In this document: positions 58,870 through 64,000 of the stretch, piece by piece
How the letters are laid out: the number at the start of each line of letters is the position of its first letter
Position numbering within the stretch: the first letter of the stretch is position 1
DNA from: Lottia gigantea
Lineage: Eukaryota; Mollusca; Gastropoda; Lottiidae
Length of the DNA: 64,000 nt
Assembly: GCF_000327385.1 (NCBI RefSeq)
Contig: NW_008706824.1
Span: 724,169-788,168, forward strand
Reading direction: 5' to 3'
Program-made: the position numbers and the translations under genes
Notes under the pieces: generated by a model
What the model saw: the letters and a program-made list of their open reading frames with translations, nothing else
Database searches by the model: none
What the model was told of the DNA's origin: nothing

Positions 58870-59029
58870 TAGACTTGTAACTTGCTTTGCATTTGAACCG
58901 CTTGTCGTCATAGTTCACTTTGAATCTAAACAGTCAACATTTTTACAAGTAGTTTGAACTGCAACTCATAAATTGTTTCCCATTTACACCTTTTGTTATC
59001 CTCACCTCCTTGGTATTCATTCATACTGT

Positions 59030-59233
59030 TCAGGTTATAGGTCGATTTAAATGTTCGTGACCTTCATTTTGTGTCCATATATTCAGGGGTTGTTTTTCAT
59101 TCTCGTCTACAGTTGTTTGGTTTGGTTCTTCTAACGTTAATATTCCCAGCCGCTGACTCAAGTAATCCAGATCTAAGGCGACATAGGAAACACAATTTGC
59201 ATAATACCAAGAGCATCTTTTCGTAATTGACAT
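59030..59233 (-). CDS. Unrecognised short open frame beside the CCP-like units
   Basis: 67 codons with coding-like composition (CSWYYANCVSYVALDLDYLS, EEPNQTTVDENEKQPLNIW). It could be an exon of the same secreted-protein gene; no domain is recognised. Confidence 0.3.
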   Translation of the reverse strand: MSITKRCSWYYANCVSYVALDLDYLSQRLGILTLEEPNQTTVDENEKQPLNIWTQNEGHEHLNRPIT

Positions 59234-59454
59234 ATAATCCTTGCATTAGAAATTCCAGATTCATGAAATGAAAACAATCACTTCTGTTTGTCCTTTTTCA
59301 TCAACGAGTTGTCCTTCCAAACGTATAATGACCGGTTGGATCCACCGGTTGGACCCACTACGTCGGTCTTCGGAACATCCGTACTGGATCTCTTCCTGTT
59401 TGGTTTGGTATCCTTGGTTGTTGGCTGTTGGTTGATGACGTGGTCGGCACACAC

Positions 59455-59727
59455 TTAAGATACTGCATCCATGACGTCTTTCGGGTTGATTTCACCAGCC
59501 TTCTTGAACTGATTGCTACTGTAACCAACCTGCAACAAAATCAAAGAATTTAGTTTTGTCTTTAAACTCCGGCGCGAATCTTTCGGAGTTTGAGCCGGGG
59601 CAGGTTTGGGGCATTCGACCACGGGCTTGGGGGCAGCGGGCACAGTGTTGGCCGAGACGTGATGGCTAGCTTCTTGGGAGGATACCTTGTAGGTGTGATG
59701 TATTATTATTTCTGCTCTCCGGGACAA
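59455..59727 (-). CDS. Unrecognised Pro/Ala-rich segment, possibly two exons
   Basis: A GC-richer patch encodes SSQEASHHVSANTVPAAPKP then VVECPKPAPAQTPKDSRR, and a downstream acceptor-preceded piece encodes VGYSSNQFKKAGEINPKDVM to a stop. An intron may lie between them. The antisense frame is also open (SFLGGYLVGVMYYYF), so strand is not certain. Confidence 0.3.
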   Translation of the reverse strand: MSRRAEIIIHHTYKVSSQEASHHVSANTVPAAPKPVVECPKPAPAQTPKDSRRSLKTKLNSLILLQVGYSSNQFKKAGEINPKDVMDAVS

Positions 59728-60121
59728 GAAAGATGGACACTAAGAATAAAAATAAGACAAAGAATAAAAAGGAATGAACTCACAGTAATTAGTGGCAGGT
59801 GTCAAAAGTTAATTGAGTAATACTTAATTGATACTTGACAGTAATCCGCTAATCCAATTTCATCAATCCAGACTAGAGAGAGAGTTAATTAGTTGTTCAC
59901 AGCACGAGTGTCGAACTAATTATTATACTAGATTATTTACCTGTTTCAAAAATGCAACAACCTTCTCATAAAGGGCTACTATAAGTTGTCTTAGATGGCA
60001 AAAATAGTATTTAGAGCTTTTAAAAATCGTTCTAATAACTTAGTGATACAATATAAAGCTACAGACTCAACTATTTCCTCTACACTAACCATGCCTCCGA
60101 AAACAAGACATCCCGGCTATT

Positions 60122-60460
60122 TTACTCTAGGTCTAAAGTATGACTGACGATCTGGTTCACTTGGCAGACTTTGTCTTTCAATCGTGGCTCGCATTCATAT
60201 GTTTTCCTGGACTCACCAGTTGCTGGATCAAGAATAATGTCTTTGTCTTTTTCTAAATCTATAGGTAAAACATCATTTGTCCTTTCTGGGTCTTTTCCCA
60301 CATCATCACCATCAGAGGAAGAAGACGATACAGCTAGTTCAGCTTCAATTATTTGATCAATACATCTAGCGTCAGGCCTTTCATGAACATTTTTTCCACT
60401 GACAGTATCCGTAGCTTTTGGTGCCCTGCTCTTATTGGGACAATTTTGCGGATTCTGTTT
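60122..60460 (-). CDS. Unrecognised acidic open frame
   Basis: The minus strand is open for about 110 codons ending at TAA. It includes NVHERPDARCIDQIIEAEL, a Ser/Asp run, and LDPATGESRKTYECEPRLKD. Composition is protein-like. It may be part of a transposon protein given its surroundings; no family is assigned. Confidence 0.35.
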   Translation of the reverse strand, partial: KQNPQNCPNKSRAPKATDTVSGKNVHERPDARCIDQIIEAELAVSSSSSDGDDVGKDPERTNDVLPIDLEKDKDIILDPATGESRKTYECEPRLKDKVCQVNQIVSHTLDLE

Positions 60461-60559
60461 TTGTTACTCTTGGTTTCGGTTTATGTATTATGCTTTATAG
60501 CCTTGGTGGGTCAGATGTTTTCAAAGCTCCAGGATGATCTTTCAGAAAACGATTGGGCA

Positions 60560-61200
60560 TTGGAGGGGGATTAATATTTGGTATTTCTGCATCGAAGAAA
60601 GGAGCAAAGGATTGATCTGTGTGGTTTAACAGTGGTGAATGCGAATTACCTACCTGGGTTTGGAAAGTGTCTGCCCAGTTCGGGTCTGGTCCTCAATGAT
60701 TGTGGTCCCTGGTGATGAATGTCATCTGGTTTAGATTTAAATAAGGAATGGCTTAGTATATAGTTCGTTCGTGTAGGATGTCTTCTTGTTCTAAAACGAA
60801 TTTGGGTTTGGGGTCAATGTCATGGAGAGCATCGACATCCACCTCTATAGCAGTTAACTCTCTTTGATGTCTTAGTAGATCTAATTCTGCCACAATAATG
60901 GCATTGCGCCCTTTTCGTAGAGGCAAGTGATTTGGACGCTTTCTCTTCAATTTCTGCTTGTCTCCTTATCAGCTCCAGTTCCTTGGAGACGAATTCCGCT
61001 CTCTTTTTCAAGGTTAAGGACCAAGCGAACTGTAGGGGGACGTATTGTCAGAACCTCTAGAGGAGTGTGCCAGCATATCTATTCCAATCTGGAGATCGTT
61101 ATCATATTGGTTATATTCCGTAGCAATGGTTTAAATCTCTATGGATTAGGTATTGGTAGATGTATAAACAGAAACAGCGATTAAACTGGAGCTTCCGATA
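60560..61200 (-). mobile_element. LTR retroelement remnant, gag-like, copy A
   Basis: The minus strand carries a charged, helical gag-like segment similar to the N-terminal part of BEL/Pao-type polyproteins. It is closely related to 61640-62412, so the two are a tandem duplication with an offset of about 1.1 kb. It is broken, with several breaks, and no protease, reverse transcriptase or integrase is seen nearby. The family is tentative. Confidence 0.5.
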
Positions 61201-61235
61201 GGAACATAGGTTAAAAACGTGATGTTTCACAACTA

Positions 61236-61355
61236 TATGATGTCAACAAAGTTAACAATATTCACAAAGATATATTTTACTTTCGCACGGTGTTTTAGTA
61301 ATCCTGTAACCCTTTTCTCCACGTCAACTTTCCATTGAAAACATTTCCTAATGAA
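61236..61355. repeat. Duplicate of 58496-58625
   Basis: See 58496-58625. Both copies are in the same orientation, 2.74 kb apart, and lie left of a gag-like or cysteine-rich segment. Confidence 0.75.
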
Positions 61356-61639
61356 TCCTCCCAATCAGTCAAAATTATATATTCCACCATATATATCTGA
61401 TGGTTTTAAATCATCAGAATTTGATGTCTTCAAGTCAATAATTTATGACATATACTGAACAGAAACGTCGCAAAGCACAAAAAATGGTGAATTGTTTATT
61501 CAAATTTCAATAAGACAATAGATAATTGTCAGAAAACAACCACATACGGTCCAGCTCTTCTGAGGGGGTCACTAATTCGTTCATGGTGTTACTGAAGGAA
61601 GATCTCCATAACGTATTGTTCTGGACCGTCATTATATTT

Positions 61640-62412
61640 GTAAAGTCTTTCCAAAAGTACGTCCCTTTTTTAGGATATATTTTGAAATATCATTAAAAGG
61701 ATTGGTCATTGCAGGGAGATTATTATTTGGTATTTCTGCATCGAAGAAAGGAGCAAAGGATTGTGCTGTGTGGTTTAACCGTGGTGAATACGAATTACCT
61801 ACCTGGGTTTGGAAACTGTCTGTCCCGTTCGGTTCCTCAATGATTGTGGACTCTGGCTTAGTATAGTTCGTCAGTGTAGGTAGTCTTCTTGACCGAACAG
61901 AACTGGGAGTTTTAAATGTGGGTTTGAGGTTGTCATGAAGAGCATCGACATCCACTTCTATAGCAGTTAACTCTCTTTGATGTCTTAGTAGATCTAATTC
62001 TGCCACAATAATGGCATTGCGCCCTTTTCGTAGAGTAAAGTGATTTGGACGCTTCCTCTTTAATTTCTGCTTGTCTCTTTATCAGCTCCAGTTCCTTGGA
62101 GATGAATTCGGCTTTCTTTTTCAAGGTTAATGACCAAGTGGTTTCAAGGCCTAAAGTCGTGCTGACTGTAGAGTGGACCGAACTGTAGAGGGACGCACTG
62201 TCAGAGCCTCTTGAGGAGTGTGCCAGCATATCCATTCTAACCCAGAGATAGTTATCATATTGGCTATATCCCCTCACAATGGTTTCATTCTCGGCCATTT
62301 TGTAGATTAGATATTGGTAGATAACTGGGGCTTCCGACAGGAACATAGTTAAAAAACTTCTTGTTTGATATGAGTGATCAAACTGGAGCTTTCGACAGGA
62401 ACATAGGTTCAA
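61640..62412 (-). mobile_element. LTR retroelement remnant, gag-like, copy B
   Basis: The longer and less degraded of two tandem copies. The predicted segment is rich in Lys, Glu and Leu with coiled-coil character and a preceding Ser-rich stretch, as in BEL/Pao-like gag regions. It is a broken fossil with a few breaks; no complete element or paired LTRs are recognised. Moderate divergence between copies suggests the duplication is not very recent. Confidence 0.5.
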
Positions 62413-62567
62413 AACATGAAGTTTTACAACTTCACCAATTCCAAAATATTCATCAACATCCGTAAAGTTACATTTTGTATCCCCACTTATGGGGTTTGTT
62501 CTTCTTGTGTTGTATTAGATTACGCTGCCCTTTGAAAGGGATAGTGTGTTCATCTATGGACCAGTGT

Positions 62568-63067
62568 TCACCAGCAGTAATCCCCTGAAAATATTTTCGT
62601 AGCTATCTGGGACTTGTTACAGCCACTAGGTGTACTTGATGACACTACATTATCAATATCCTTCAAACAAGAAACATGGGTTCTTCGAAATTTCTGTTTG
62701 ATTAAACCGAAACACCAATCCGATGCAAATTTGGTATGGCCCGCTATACGGAAGTTTAAAGAAACAGTCTTGTGAAGGCCCGTGCACACTCTCCAGGCAA
62801 GATACCACAATATGTAGTTATTTTTATTTTGGCCTGTACAATTGTCACAATGGAGTAGCAAATCTTGTTCCCCAAGACCATGGTGAAGATAGCTAATAAC
62901 AGCATTCGCACCTTTGGTTTCGCTAGCGCCTTTGTAGACAGGCTAGCTGTTAGCACGATAGACTGTTGACAATGCTCGCAGTAGACCAACTGGATATGGG
63001 TGAACTGGATCGGTTTCTGGTATAGGCTTCTACATACTGACTTCGGACGATGGTGATATTTTCCCAA
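62568..63067 (-). pseudogene. DUF7869-like transposase-related fragment
   Basis: The minus strand encodes HCDNCTGQNKNNYILWYLAW then RVCTGLHKTVSLNFRIAGHT and KFASDWCFGLIKQKFR. From memory this is the signature of a family (DUF7869) widespread in invertebrate genomes and suspected to be an RNase H-like transposase: D-N-C-GQNKNN would be a catalytic-type motif and HTKFASD a second. It is split over two frames, so it is broken, and the N-terminal half is missing. The family name is recalled, not looked up. Confidence 0.6.
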
Positions 63068-64000
63068 GACAGGGAATTTGGAGGCAGAATACGATGTTTA
63101 ACAAATCTTCTTTATTTATACACTATTTTATACGTGGTCTATACTGGAGTTAAAGATGAGTTAAAGATGGCCTACCCAAAGTTTCTTATCCTATGTCCTT
63201 CTTCCTTGCTTGCCAAATCGTGAGTCCCCATATCTATGTTTTCGTCCTATTACTATCCTCCGACAGATGTCGCTCTGTACAAAGAAAATATTTTGAATTT
63301 CCCCCCAACATTTAAGCCGACATCTGGAGTCACCAGTCTATTTTCTGTTGTTACCAAGTACTCAATTAACAATACCCTAGATGTTAATATTATAGTAAGT
63401 CCTTATAGGTAACATTAGAGCTGTCCAGATAATTCTAGAGTATAGTAAATACTACGCGGTGACATCTTTCGTCTCCAGTCCAGACTACTTTAACAACATA
63501 CAACAATGCTACATAAGTTCCCCCTCAACCGTAGAAATTATATATCAATATGATTTTCTTGAAATATGTACAAAAAAATAATAATAATATAATAATATAC
63601 AAAAAAAAATACAAAAAACATTGGATACTACAATATTATAAATAGAAAACAAAAACACCGGTAGTGCTGGGATCTCAAAGGTTTGAGATGCTTGCACTCA
63701 ATCAGAATGCAAATGAAAAAGAAAAAGATAGCTTGCCAGGCAAGGTAACATACGTCCACTGGCAGCTGTCAGAAATGATTAAACAGTCTTTAGTGACTAC
63801 AGGGTTGCACAATATAGCTAATAAAGTGAAACGTCAAGTCAGACACGATATTTCGGTGAAATATTATCCAATCATCGCGAAAATCGATAGGGATCATCTT
63901 CATAACAACATTGACATACAAAATGAAAATCAGAAGAATCCATAAAGAACTGTAGCCTGTAGAGTGAGCACGAGCCAAATGTGAACGGACGGACGGACCG
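63068..64000. other. Right end of window, no supported gene
   Basis: AT-rich sequence with an A-rich tract near 63570-63655. A plus-strand open frame at 63664-63945 has no recognised domain. The stretch 63100-63550 could include part of an LTR, but no paired copy is present. Confidence 0.35.

Noticed and set aside
63664-63945. 93-codon plus-strand frame
   Set aside because: No recognisable domain and the antisense frame is also open; not enough to call a gene.

Overview
The window is AT-rich metazoan nuclear DNA, most likely from a mollusc and probably a gastropod such as a limpet. That placement is an inference. It rests on multi-exon animal genes with GT-AG introns, a SINE whose core I associate with gastropod genomes, and very heavy minisatellite content. 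Genes are sparse and repeats dominate. Two 50-base N runs (11192-11241 and 36830-36879) mark assembly gaps beside poly-G tracts.

Layout: 1-5660 is a satellite with a higher-order unit of about 3 kb, built from 309-, 31- and 77-bp monomers. 6183-11426 (minus) holds four phase-compatible exons of an unrecognised membrane protein that runs off the left edge. 13227-20510 (plus) is a well supported ACTR5/ARP5 gene (INO80 chromatin remodelling complex). 21923-25974 (minus) is a complete CIMIP2B/FAM166B-like ciliary microtubule inner protein gene, convergent with ACTR5. 28351-30547 (plus) is a four-exon gene for an unrecognised 394-residue protein, head to head with CIMIP2B. 31691-32755 (minus) is an intronless ankyrin-repeat/SOCS-box (ASB-like) gene. 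33147-34329 (minus) has two coding-like exons, and a 52-bp piece of 28S rRNA sequence lies between them.

From 35 to 47 kb the window is almost gene-free: a 90-bp satellite, a composite fold-back element with a 26-bp array, 62-bp arrays in both orientations, a 50-bp array, hAT-like MITEs and two hairpin elements. 47596-48995 (plus) is the large exon of a type II membrane protein resembling a glycosyltransferase. From 49.5 to 56 kb there is a second copy of the composite element, the C-terminal piece of a hAT transposase and a 38-bp array of about 28 copies. 56.1-59.8 kb (minus) holds a decayed family of cysteine-rich CCP-like motifs plus a PAN/apple-like exon. 60-63 kb (minus) is a graveyard of mobile-element remains: a tandemly duplicated gag-like segment of an LTR element and a DUF7869-like fragment.

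The firm host genes have unrelated jobs: chromatin remodelling, axoneme structure, ubiquitin-ligase substrate recognition and probable Golgi glycosylation. I see no operon-like unit. The most interesting material is repeat biology: one 62-bp minisatellite family recurring at six or more sites and joined to a fold-back element, hairpin elements with a hammerhead-like core, a coding-exon end copied into its neighbouring intron, and the rRNA fragment.
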